A stretch of 64,000 nucleotides of DNA from an uncultured Clostridia bacterium (GTDB lineage: Bacteria; Bacillota; Clostridia; Oscillospirales; Oscillospiraceae). Positions 7,037-14,806 of this stretch are shown here, piece after piece; the stretch's first letter is position 1; every line of letters starts with the position of its first letter. The stretch covers positions 1-64,000 of the forward strand of contig CANDEH010000003.1 in the NCBI GenBank assembly GCA_947383645.1. The letters are read 5' to 3'. A program made the position numbers and the translations under genes. The notes beneath the pieces are model-generated. The model ran no database searches. It saw only the letters and a list, made by a program, of their open reading frames with translations, and was not told where the DNA came from.

Positions 7037-9439
7037 ATGGAGAATCATCGCCCCAGGGGTCGGGAGAAGCATGTGACCGGTCCGGGCAAGACGGTGGAGA
7101 AGCGCGGAGCGGGTCTGGGAACCGGGCCGGTAGGGGATGCCGGCGCTTATGCGGACCGAAAGCAGCAGGGACAGAGCGCCGGCCGGCGGAGCGCCGGGAC
7201 CAGGGGCGGCGGCGGGCTGAAGCTGATTATTCTGCTGCTGGCGGTGCTGCTGGGCGGCGGCGGCAGTCTCACCGCCCTGCTGGGCGGGCAGCAGCCCGCC
7301 TCCCCCGCGCAGACGCCCTCTGCGGGACAGCAGCAGATCCAGGGGGGCGGCGTCAACTGGGCCCAGGTGCTGGGCGCGGGCGGCGGCCTGAACAGCGGCG
7401 CCGTCTCCTCCGGCTGGCAGGGGCAGGCCAACACCGGCCGGCTGGACACCTCTGTGGCCCCCGGGGCCCGGGAGAAGTACACCGAGCTCCTGGGCAATGG
7501 CCGGGACACCGCCACCATCATGGTCTACATGTGCGGCACAGACCTGGAGTCCCGCAGCAGCATGGGCACCTACGACCTCCAGGAGATGCTGAACGCCAAA
7601 TTCGGCGATGAGATCAACCTCCTCATCTACACCGGCGGCTGCAAGGGCTGGAAGAACAACGCGGTGAGCAGCACCGCCAACCAGATCTGGCAGATCAAGG
7701 GCGACAAGCTGATCTGCCTGCGGGACAACCTGGGCAGCGTCTCCATGACCGACCCGGGGACCCTCTCCGGCTACATCCGCTGGTGCGCCCAAAACTACCC
7801 GGCCAGCCGGTACGAGCTGATCCTCTGGGACCACGGCGGCGGCTCGGTCAGCGGGTACGGCTACGACGAGAAGTTCGCCTCCAGCGGCTCCATGAACCTG
7901 GCGGGGCTGGACGCCGCCCTGAAGAGCGGCGGGGTGCGGTTCGACTTCATCGGCTTCGATGCCTGCCTCATGGCCACGGCGGAGACCGCCCTGACCATGG
8001 CCCCCTACGCCGACTACCTCATCGCCTCGGAGGAGACGGAGCCGGGGGTGGGCTGGTACTACACCGACTGGCTCACCGCCTTCGGGGAGGACCCCTCCAT
8101 GCCCACCATCCAGATCGGGAAGCGGATCGTGGACAGCTTCGTGGAGACCTGCGCCCAGAAGTGCCGGGGGCAGTCCACCACGCTGTCCGTGGTGGACCTG
8201 TCGGAGCTGGAGGCGACGCTGCCCCAGGCGCTGGCGGACTTCTCCCGGTCCACGGTGAAGCTCCTCCAGAGCAAGCAGTTTGAGACGGTGGCCGCCGCCC
8301 GCAGCGGGACACGGGAGTTCGCCCGGTCCAGCAAGATCGACCAGGTGGACCTGGTCCATCTGGCCAGGAACCTCGGCACCAGCGAGAGCGAGGCCCTGAC
8401 GGAGGTCCTGCTCAGCGCGGTGAAGTACAACCGCACCTCCTCCGACATGACCAACGCCTACGGCCTCTCCATCTACTTCCCCGGTCAGAAGATGTCCATG
8501 GTGGACCGGGCGGCCACCACCTACCGGCAGATCGGCCTGGACGAGGACTACACCCGCTGCATCCGGCAGTACGCCAGCATGGCCGCCAGCGGACAGGCCG
8601 CCTCCGGCGGCGCGTCCTCGCCCCTGCCGGCCCTGCTGGGCGCCTCCGGCGGGAGCATTGGCTCGGACATGGTCACAGCGCTCCTGGGGGAGTTTCTCAG
8701 CGGGAGCTTCGGCCGGGTGGCCGGCCTGACGGAGGACAATTCCGACTTCCTCAGCGACCGGGCCCTGAGCGACGAGGACATGGCGCAGTACCTACAGGAG
8801 CACCGCTTCCCCGCCGAGGCGCTCATGTGGCAGACCGGGGCGGACGGCAGGCCGGCGCTGGTCCTCAGTGAGGCGCAGTGGGGGATGGTCCAGGCCCTGG
8901 AGCTGAACCTGTTCTACGACGACGGGGAGGGGTACATCGACCTGGGATTGGACACCGTCTTCGACTTCGACAGCGACGGCGGCCTCATCGGGGAGAACGA
9001 CGGCACGTGGCTGGCCATCGACGGCCAGCCGGTGGCCTACTACCACACCGCCACCGTGGACGACGGGGAGAACTATGCCATCACCGGCCGTGTCCCGGTG
9101 CTGCACAACGGCAGCCGCGCGGAGCTGATCCTGGTGTTCGACAGCGAGACGCCCTACGGCTGCGTGGCGGGGGTACAGCCGGTCTATCCGGCCGGCGAGA
9201 CGGACACCGTGGCCAAGAGCCAGACGGAGCTGCAAACCGGGGACACCATCGAGTTTTTGTGCGACTACTACAGCTACGACGGGGACTATCAGGACAGCTA
9301 CCTCCTGGGGGAGCCGCTGACGGTGACGGAGGAGGCGCTGATTATCAGCGACGTCCCTCTGACGGGGACCACCCGGGCTACCTACCGCTTTACCGATCTG
9401 TACGGCCAGCACTACTGGACGCCGGTGATCCCGGAGTAG
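7037..9439 (+). CDS. Clostripain-family (peptidase C11) cysteine protease, membrane-anchored or secreted
   Basis: The protein is about 800 residues. I start it at ATG 7037 (MENHRPRGREK), behind GAGAAGGAG, rather than 77 codons upstream. Residues 1-55 are polar and basic, and residues 60-85 form one hydrophobic segment (LKLIILLLAVLLGGGGSLTA), a signal-anchor. The C11 core starts near residue 155 (TIMVYMCGTDLESRS). Catalytic His266 lies in LILWDHGGGS and Cys310 in IGFDACLMATAET, the clostripain dyad. The C-terminal 200 residues are a beta-rich extension. Clostripain-type enzymes cut after arginine or lysine outside the cell. The gene is monocistronic, with its own promoter and a strong terminator at 9456. 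Confidence 0.9.
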   Translation: MENHRPRGREKHVTGPGKTVEKRGAGLGTGPVGDAGAYADRKQQGQSAGRRSAGTRGGGGLKLIILLLAVLLGGGGSLTALLGGQQPASPAQTPSAGQQQIQGGGVNWAQVLGAGGGLNSGAVSSGWQGQANTGRLDTSVAPGAREKYTELLGNGRDTATIMVYMCGTDLESRSSMGTYDLQEMLNAKFGDEINLLIYTGGCKGWKNNAVSSTANQIWQIKGDKLICLRDNLGSVSMTDPGTLSGYIRWCAQNYPASRYELILWDHGGGSVSGYGYDEKFASSGSMNLAGLDAALKSGGVRFDFIGFDACLMATAETALTMAPYADYLIASEETEPGVGWYYTDWLTAFGEDPSMPTIQIGKRIVDSFVETCAQKCRGQSTTLSVVDLSELEATLPQALADFSRSTVKLLQSKQFETVAAARSGTREFARSSKIDQVDLVHLARNLGTSESEALTEVLLSAVKYNRTSSDMTNAYGLSIYFPGQKMSMVDRAATTYRQIGLDEDYTRCIRQYASMAASGQAASGGASSPLPALLGASGGSIGSDMVTALLGEFLSGSFGRVAGLTEDNSDFLSDRALSDEDMAQYLQEHRFPAEALMWQTGADGRPALVLSEAQWGMVQALELNLFYDDGEGYIDLGLDTVFDFDSDGGLIGENDGTWLAIDGQPVAYYHTATVDDGENYAITGRVPVLHNGSRAELILVFDSETPYGCVAGVQPVYPAGETDTVAKSQTELQTGDTIEFLCDYYSYDGDYQDSYLLGEPLTVTEEALIISDVPLTGTTRATYRFTDLYGQHYWTPVIPE

Positions 9440-9455
9440 GCCGGAAAATGAGAAG

Positions 9456-9500
9456 AGAGACGCGCCGCAGGCCATAAGGCCCACTGCGGCGCGTCTCTTT
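9456..9500 (+). terminator. Rho-independent terminator of the clostripain gene
   Basis: This is a 15-bp GC-rich stem (AGAGACGCGCCGCAG and its complement) with a 13-nt loop, followed by TTT. It begins 16 bases after the protease stop codon and faces the convergent membrane-protein gene. Confidence 0.85.
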
Positions 9501-9527
9501 ACAATTGCCCCTCGCCGCCCGGGAACC

Positions 9528-10193
9528 TCACCGGCGGCTTTCCGTCGAAATCAGCTGGTGCAGCCCCACGTGGGTCAGATCCCGGGGCTCAAACCGGATC
9601 AGGTGGAACACCGCCTGCATCACCAGCCCGTTGCCCACCAGGAACAGCACCGTGCCCGCGCCCACCTGTCCGCCCAGGAGCCAGCCCAAAAAGCACACCG
9701 CGGCGGAGATCAGGATGGACACGCCGCCGATGGGCACCCGCCGGAGGCGCTTGCCCAGCCCCACCAGCAGGGCGTCCCGGGGACCGCAGCCCAGGCACGC
9801 GGACATGTACAGGTACTGGGACCAGGCCATCAGCGCCATACCCGCCAGCATCGCCAGCGCCCCCGCCCACCACACGGTGATATCCGGCAAAAGCCCCAGC
9901 GCGTCGTAGAGGTCGAAGAAGGCCCCCACCAGCACCGCGTCCAGCAGCGTTCCCAGGCCGATGGGCTCCCGGAGGAGCAGGTCGGCGGCCACCACCAGGA
10001 AGCTGACGATAATAGATACCTGTCCATATGTCAGGGGCAGGTGGTTGGCCAGCCCCAGGTTGAACACGTTCCAGGGGGCCTGACCGATGTTGGCCTTCAC
10101 GGTGAGAAAGTTTCCCAGGGCGAACACCGCCAGCCCGGCGGAGGCCAGCAGGGACCGCCGCAGCAGGGCGGCGGGGGGAATGGTCAGACGCAT
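9528..10193 (-). CDS. YczE/YitT-type integral membrane protein
   Basis: The protein is 221 residues, started at ATG 10193 (MRLTIPPAALLRRSLL) because AGAAGGAG lies 7 nt upstream; a start eight codons earlier has no such site. Five or six hydrophobic segments carry the family motifs FLTVKANIGQAPWNVFNLGL near residue 30 and CLGCGPRDALLVGLGKRL near residue 130. It ends with GNGLVMQAVFHLIRFEPRDL. The biochemical role of this membrane family is not established. It lies 13 bp downstream of a close paralogue (10207-10884) in the same orientation, so the two are one operon that arose by tandem duplication. Confidence 0.8.
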   Translation of the reverse strand: MRLTIPPAALLRRSLLASAGLAVFALGNFLTVKANIGQAPWNVFNLGLANHLPLTYGQVSIIVSFLVVAADLLLREPIGLGTLLDAVLVGAFFDLYDALGLLPDITVWWAGALAMLAGMALMAWSQYLYMSACLGCGPRDALLVGLGKRLRRVPIGGVSILISAAVCFLGWLLGGQVGAGTVLFLVGNGLVMQAVFHLIRFEPRDLTHVGLHQLISTESRR

Positions 10194-10206
10194 GGCGGTT
10201 CTCCTT

Positions 10207-10884
10207 CTACGATTCATGGGATTCGGCGGCGGGCCGGGCGATCAGCTGATGGATTCCCAGGTGCACCAGCCCCCGGGGTTCAAAATGGGCGATGTGGAAC
10301 ACGGCCTGCATCACCAGACCGTTCCCCAGGGCGAACCACAGCGTTCCGATGCCCACGCCGCCCCCCAGGAGCCAGCCGGCCAGGCAGGCGGAGGACTGGA
10401 TGAGGATCTCCGCCGCGCCGATAGGGAGGCGCTTCAGCCGCTTCCCCGTCCCCACCGTCAGCGCCGCCCGGGGGCCGCAGCCCAGACAGGCGGGCATGTA
10501 GACGAGCTGCCCCGCCGCCATCACCGCCATGCCCAGGGTCATCAGCGCCAGCCCGCCCCAGAGATTTTGCAGCGGGGGCATCAGGCCGAAGCTGTCCAGC
10601 AGGTCGTAGAGGGGCCCCACCATCAGCGTGTCCAGCAGCATGGTGACCCCGATGGGCTCCCCCAGCAGCAGGTCTGTCAGCACAATCAGAAGGCTGATGG
10701 TCACCGTGGCCGCCCCGTAGCTCAGGGGCAGGTGGAGGCTCAGCCCCATGCACAGCACGTTCCAAGGGGCTTGGCCCACGTTGGCCTTCACGGTAAAAAA
10801 GTTTCCTATGGCAAATACGGCCACCCCCAGGGCCGCCGTCAGCACCCGCCGCAGCAGGGCGGGGAGGGGAAGGGCCAGGCGCAC
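10207..10884 (-). CDS. YczE/YitT-type integral membrane protein, tandem paralogue
   Basis: The protein is 225 residues. A GTG start at 10884 (VRLALPLPALLRRVLT) is chosen because it aligns with the start of the downstream paralogue and follows GAGGAGGAGAG. The longer frame to 10956 reads through a palindromic repeat element. The shared motifs are VKANVGQAPWNVLCMGLSLH, CLGCGPRAALTVGTGKRLKR and GNGLVMQAVFHIAHFEPRGL. The two paralogues are roughly half identical by eye and could form a heteromeric membrane complex, which is speculation. It is first in the two-gene operon. The divergent XRE regulator at 11125 could control it, but nothing in the sequence proves this. Confidence 0.8.
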   Translation of the reverse strand: MRLALPLPALLRRVLTAALGVAVFAIGNFFTVKANVGQAPWNVLCMGLSLHLPLSYGAATVTISLLIVLTDLLLGEPIGVTMLLDTLMVGPLYDLLDSFGLMPPLQNLWGGLALMTLGMAVMAAGQLVYMPACLGCGPRAALTVGTGKRLKRLPIGAAEILIQSSACLAGWLLGGGVGIGTLWFALGNGLVMQAVFHIAHFEPRGLVHLGIHQLIARPAAESHES

Positions 10885-10916
10885 GTTCTCTCTCCTCCTC
10901 ACATCACAGACGTCTT

Positions 10917-10972
10917 GGGAAGGACTGAATAAATCGGCAAGATGCCGCAGGCGCATTTAAACAGTGCTTCCC
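10917..10972. repeat. Small hairpin repeat GGAAGCACTGAATAAATC family, copy A
   Basis: This 56-bp imperfect palindrome has left end GGGAAGGACTGAATAAAT and a right end whose complement reads GGGAAGCACTGTTTAAAT. It lies upstream of the GTG start of the membrane-protein operon. Related copies are at 12301-12364, 41995-42048 and 43517-43566, with a half copy near 32319. Confidence 0.75.
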
Positions 10973-11124
10973 TTGACTGTCCCCTACATACTACGCGATT
11001 TCCCCCGAATTTGCAAGACTGTCCGCGGGGAAAGCCCCCTTTTTTCCCCACTCTACGCTCCGTCGGGTGACAAACTCCGCTCCATAGGCTATACTGGAGC
11101 CACCACAGGAGGGGAGGCGGACCC

Positions 11125-12009
11125 ATGGACCCACAGAAGACCGGGCAGTTTATCTGCATCCTGCGCAAGCAGCGGGGCCTGACCCAGCGGGAGCTGGCGG
11201 AGGCCGTCGGCGTCACGGACAAGGCGGTGAGCCGCTGGGAGCGGGGCCGGGGCCTGCCGGACGTGTCCCTGCTCAGCCCCCTGGCGGCGGCCCTGGGCAC
11301 CTCCGTCACGGAGCTCCTGGCCGGGGAGCCCCTGACGGCGGAGGAGCGGGGAGCGCGGAGCGACAGCGTGCTCTTAGAGGCCCTGCGCTACACCGGCAGC
11401 ATGGGGCGGAAGACCGCCGTTTTGCTGACGGCTCTGGCCGGCGTGTTTCTGCTGCTCCTGCCCCTGTTCACCGCGGGCCGGCGCCTGGTCCTCCGCCTGA
11501 CCGGCGCGGCACTGCTGGCCCTGGCAGTGCTCCTCGCCAGGGGCCGCCGGCCCGGTTTCCTGGCGGCCTGGCGGCGGGCTCTGTCGGAGCGGCTGGTCCG
11601 CCGCTCCACGGCGCGGGTTCTGACGGCGGTATTTTTCGCGGCGGCCCTTGGGCTGGAGCTGACCCCCTGCGGCGCAGTGATGCGCTTCGGGTATCAGGCG
11701 GAGGACGGCAGCATCGGCTTCGTGCGAAAGACCTACTCCTACTTCAGTCTGCTGCCGGTGGGCTACGGCGACTTTTTCCCCCTCCTCACCGGAATTTTGA
11801 CGGCGGCGCTGCTGCTTCTGAGCCTGATCCGTCTCCGCCGGGACAGCCGGCGCACGGGCAGCCTCCTCTTCCTCGGCGGCGTGCCGGCGGCGGTGTTCTC
11901 CCTGCTGCCGCCCGTGCTCTTCGGGGCAGAATACTTCTCCGCTGCGGGCAGCGGCATCACGGCGTGCCTGTCCTGCGCTCTGCTGGCAGTCATCCTGGCA
12001 AACCGCTGA
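11125..12009 (+). CDS. XRE-family regulator with C-terminal membrane domain
   Basis: The protein is 294 residues and starts at ATG 11125 behind AGGAGGGGAGG. Residues 8-65 form a classic XRE/Cro helix-turn-helix (LRKQRGLTQRELAEAVGVTD, KAVSRWERGRGLPDVSLLSPL). A linker (residues 70-95) leads to a membrane part with five or six hydrophobic helices, including TAVLLTALAGVFLLLLPLF and ILTAALLLLSLIRL. One-piece membrane-tethered XRE proteins are common in Clostridia and may sense envelope state, though their signals are mostly unknown. It is divergent from the YczE-type pair, and a strong terminator follows at 12081. Confidence 0.85.
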   Translation: MDPQKTGQFICILRKQRGLTQRELAEAVGVTDKAVSRWERGRGLPDVSLLSPLAAALGTSVTELLAGEPLTAEERGARSDSVLLEALRYTGSMGRKTAVLLTALAGVFLLLLPLFTAGRRLVLRLTGAALLALAVLLARGRRPGFLAAWRRALSERLVRRSTARVLTAVFFAAALGLELTPCGAVMRFGYQAEDGSIGFVRKTYSYFSLLPVGYGDFFPLLTGILTAALLLLSLIRLRRDSRRTGSLLFLGGVPAAVFSLLPPVLFGAEYFSAAGSGITACLSCALLAVILANR

Positions 12010-12080
12010 AACGGCCCGGCGCCCCCCCGCCGCCCTGCCGCCCCCTCGCGCCAGCCCGCTCCCCCGCCGCCGAACTGTGA

Positions 12081-12117
12081 AGTACCGCCGCCTCTGCGGA
12101 GGCGGCGGTACTTTTTT
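12081..12117 (+). terminator. Rho-independent terminator after the XRE gene
   Basis: This is a 14-bp GC-rich stem (AGTACCGCCGCCTC and its complement) with a TGCG tetraloop, followed by a run of T. It lies about 70 bp after the XRE stop codon. Confidence 0.9.
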
Positions 12118-12146
12118 ACAAAATTGTGAATTAACATAACATCCTC

Positions 12147-12175
12147 TTTTCAAGGGGGCTGCCGTGTGCTATAAT
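12147..12175 (+). promoter_or_regulatory. Predicted promoter of the muramidase gene
   Basis: TTTTCA (12147-12152) and TATAAT (12170-12175) are separated by 17 bp. The implied leader of about 240 nt contains the hairpin repeat at 12301-12364. Apart from these, the 12010-12423 gap holds only the upstream terminator. Confidence 0.55.
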
Positions 12176-12300
12176 GCAGAGGTATCTGTGTCGAATTTTG
12201 CTGAATCGGGGAACCTTTCCCACCCGGACAGCGTCCAAACATGAAAACCGGCAATTTTCCCCGCCTCCTTTTTGCCGCCTCTCATGTGAATCAACTGTAT

Positions 12301-12364
12301 AGGAAGCACTGATTCAATCAACGTGTGCGGCAAGGCGTGCGCGTCGATGTATTCACTGTTTCCT
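12301..12364. repeat. Small hairpin repeat GGAAGCACTG family, copy B
   Basis: The left end AGGAAGCACTGATTCAAT is mirrored by a right end whose complement reads AGGAAACAGTGAATACAT. TATA flanks both sides in mirror orientation. It lies about 60 bp upstream of the muramidase start codon, inside the predicted leader. Confidence 0.75.
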
Positions 12365-12423
12365 ATAAGCAAAAACAGGCAAAAAGCTGACGCAAGAAAT
12401 CGAACGTGTGGAGTGTGCGCCCT

Positions 12424-14523
12424 ATGATGAAACGACTTTGCCCGCTGCTGCTGGCCCTGCTGCTGACTGTCGGCCTTCTGCCCCCCGCCGCCCTGGCCGA
12501 CGCGGAGACCATGACCATCAGCGACGAGGGCGTGGCGCTGATCCAGGACTTTGAGAGCTACCGCCGCTTCGCCTACGAGGACGGGGGCAAGTGGTACATC
12601 GGCTACGGCACCCTCTGCGGCCGGGACGAGTTCCCCGACGGCATCACCCCCGACGAGGCGGAGGCGCTGATGCGGGCGCACATGGTGGACATGGAGGCTA
12701 AGCTCAACAGCTTCCTCAAAAAGTACGATATCCGTCTGGAGCAGCACCAGTACGACGCGCTGATGAGCCTGACCTACAACCTGGGCACCAGCTGGATCAA
12801 CCCCGCCTACCGCCTGTGCCAGTACCTGATGAACGGCATCGGGGGCTACAGCGAGGAGGAGGTGGTCAACGCCATCGCCTCCTGGTGCCACACCGGCCGC
12901 ACCCCCGTCCACGGCCTGGCGGTCCGCCGGCTGAAGGAGGCGTTTCTCTTCCTCTACGGCGACTACGACAACGACGGCGACGAGGCCTACACCTACGTCC
13001 ACTTCGACGTCACCGCCGAGGAGATCGACCACAGCACCGTGTTCTACCCGGTGAACACCTGCTACGGGGAGCTGCCCACCCCCACCCACCCAGGCCGCTA
13101 CTTCCGGGGCTGGTACACCGACAGCGGCGTCCGGCTCACCGGGGACGACATCGCCCAGACCCCCCTCACCGTCTCCGCGGACTGGGGCAGCAGCCCGGCG
13201 GCGGACACCGGCGTCCAGTCCACCCGGTGGGACAACCCCTACTCCGATCTGAAGGAGGGGGAGTGGTACTACTCCTACATCAAGAACCTCACCCAGGCCG
13301 GGAAGGTGGACGGCTACCCCGACGGCACCTTCCAGCCGGGGAAGATCATCACCGCCGGCGAGGCGCTGAAGCTGATCCTCCTCACCGCCGGCTACGAGGA
13401 GCAGGCGCCCACTACCGAGCACTGGGCCAGCGGCTACTCCCGCCTGGCCCAGGAGCAGGGCTACCTGCCGCCGGAGGAGCTCACCGACCTGGACGCCCCC
13501 ATCCGCCGGGAGCTCATCGCCCAGCTGGCGGCCCAGGCCCTGCACATCCCCGAGGCGAAGAACGCCTCCCCCTTCACCGACTGCGACACCCCCTATGTCC
13601 GCGCCCTCTACGAGGCGGGCCTTGTGACGGGGAGCTACGACGGGCAGAACAGACTGGTCTACCTGCCCCGGACGGGGATCATCCGCTCGGAGCTCTGCGC
13701 CCTGGTGTGGCGGATGCTCCAGTACGTCCCCGGTACCACCCGGCCCCAGCCGGACCCGGAGCCGGAGCCCCTGACCCCGGAGGAGCTGGGCTACATCGAG
13801 TACCGGGACAAAAAGATCCCCCTGCTCTACGACGTGGAGAAGTGCCCCTATGAGCGGGATCTCTTTCGCCTGGAGGGCAGCTTCATGCGCTACGACGACC
13901 GGGACGTGGACTCCTACATCGGCATCGACGTCTCCAGCTACCAGGGGGATGTGGACTGGCGGAAGGTGAGGCGGTCCGGCGTGGAGTTTGTCATGCTGCG
14001 GGTGGGCTTCCGGGGCTACACCCAGGGGACGCTGAACCTGGACACCTGCTTTGTGGATAACGCCATCAACGCCGCCGCCGCGGGGCTGCGGGTGGGGTGC
14101 TACTTCTTCTCCACCGCCACTAACGCCGCCGAGGCCGTGGAGGAGGCGGAGTACCTGCTGGAGACCATCCGGGGCCTGCCCATCGACTACCCGGTGGTCT
14201 ACGACTGGGAGGCCAACAGCAAGTCCTACCGCAACTACGGCCTGGAGCCGGAGGTGCTCACCGACGCGGCCATCGCCTTCTGTGAGCGGGTGGCGGAGGA
14301 GGGGTACATCCCCATGGTGTACTTCAACCTGCCCACCGGCTACCTGCGCTATGAGCTGGACCGGCTGACGGACTACGACTTCTGGTTCGCCTACTACCCC
14401 AACGAGGACTCCATGTACCCCACCATGTACTACAACTACCAGATCTGGCAGTACAGCGACCACGGGAGTATAGAGGGGATAGACGGCCGGGTGGATATGG
14501 ATATCGCGTTCAAGAGGTGGTGA
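12424..14523 (+). CDS. Secreted dual muramidase: GH24 lysozyme, SLH repeats, GH25 lysozyme
   Basis: The protein is about 699 residues from ATG 12424 (MMKRLCPLLL). Residues 1-25 are a signal peptide ending ALADA. Residues 30-185 are a phage-type GH24 lysozyme: the catalytic Glu is in DFESYRRFAYED, followed by WYIGYGT and later QYDALMSLTYNLG. Residues 190-260 include a GRYFRGWYTDSG element like the Flg_new/InlB beta-grasp repeat. Residues 270-445 hold about three SLH repeats (NPYSDLKEGEWYYSYIKNLT, VDGYPDGTFQPGKIITAGEA). Residues 495-699 are a GH25 lysozyme (IGIDVSSYQGDVDW, then VVYDWEANS with the catalytic acids). Both domains cleave the MurNAc-GlcNAc bond. SLH repeats should hold it on the cell wall, suggesting an autolysin or a weapon against neighbours. 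It precedes the giant SLH protein by 283 bp. Confidence 0.9.
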   Translation: MMKRLCPLLLALLLTVGLLPPAALADAETMTISDEGVALIQDFESYRRFAYEDGGKWYIGYGTLCGRDEFPDGITPDEAEALMRAHMVDMEAKLNSFLKKYDIRLEQHQYDALMSLTYNLGTSWINPAYRLCQYLMNGIGGYSEEEVVNAIASWCHTGRTPVHGLAVRRLKEAFLFLYGDYDNDGDEAYTYVHFDVTAEEIDHSTVFYPVNTCYGELPTPTHPGRYFRGWYTDSGVRLTGDDIAQTPLTVSADWGSSPAADTGVQSTRWDNPYSDLKEGEWYYSYIKNLTQAGKVDGYPDGTFQPGKIITAGEALKLILLTAGYEEQAPTTEHWASGYSRLAQEQGYLPPEELTDLDAPIRRELIAQLAAQALHIPEAKNASPFTDCDTPYVRALYEAGLVTGSYDGQNRLVYLPRTGIIRSELCALVWRMLQYVPGTTRPQPDPEPEPLTPEELGYIEYRDKKIPLLYDVEKCPYERDLFRLEGSFMRYDDRDVDSYIGIDVSSYQGDVDWRKVRRSGVEFVMLRVGFRGYTQGTLNLDTCFVDNAINAAAAGLRVGCYFFSTATNAAEAVEEAEYLLETIRGLPIDYPVVYDWEANSKSYRNYGLEPEVLTDAAIAFCERVAEEGYIPMVYFNLPTGYLRYELDRLTDYDFWFAYYPNEDSMYPTMYYNYQIWQYSDHGSIEGIDGRVDMDIAFKRW

Positions 14524-14588
14524 GAAAACCGCGGCGGAAAGCCGCCGCCCCCTCTCATCTTCCCAGTAAAAACATAAAGGTAAAAAAA

Positions 14589-14620
14589 CCGCAGCCGGTT
14601 CCGAAGGGGACCGGCTGCGG
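14589..14620 (+). terminator. Hairpin after the muramidase gene, possible terminator
   Basis: An 11-bp stem (CCGCAGCCGGT and its complement) with a 10-nt loop lies 66 bp after the muramidase stop. No T-run follows it on the plus strand, while A's precede it, so termination is uncertain. Confidence 0.4.
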
Positions 14621-14711
14621 CCGGTTCTGGCGGAGACTGCCGAATACCCGCCCGCCGCCGCTCCTCTCAAAAAATAAACCGCTCCGCCGGAGAAAATTGT
14701 TGTTCCGGCAG

Positions 14712-14740
14712 TGGACAATTCGCAGTTCCGATGGTAAAAT
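14712..14740 (+). promoter_or_regulatory. Predicted promoter of the giant surface-protein gene
   Basis: TGGACA (14712-14717) and TAAAAT (14735-14740) are separated by 17 bp, giving a leader of about 60 nt. Transcription separate from the muramidase gene is therefore plausible. Confidence 0.55.
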
Positions 14741-14806
14741 AAGAATGCTAAATTGGGGTGTTGCGCGCTGGACGCGGCGTCCCTCTGAGTTTGGGAGGTT
14801 TATAGC

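Noticed and set aside
12169..14718. 849-codon frame antisense to the dual muramidase
   Set aside because: Shadow of a gene with clear lysozyme and SLH motifs; its translation is low-complexity.
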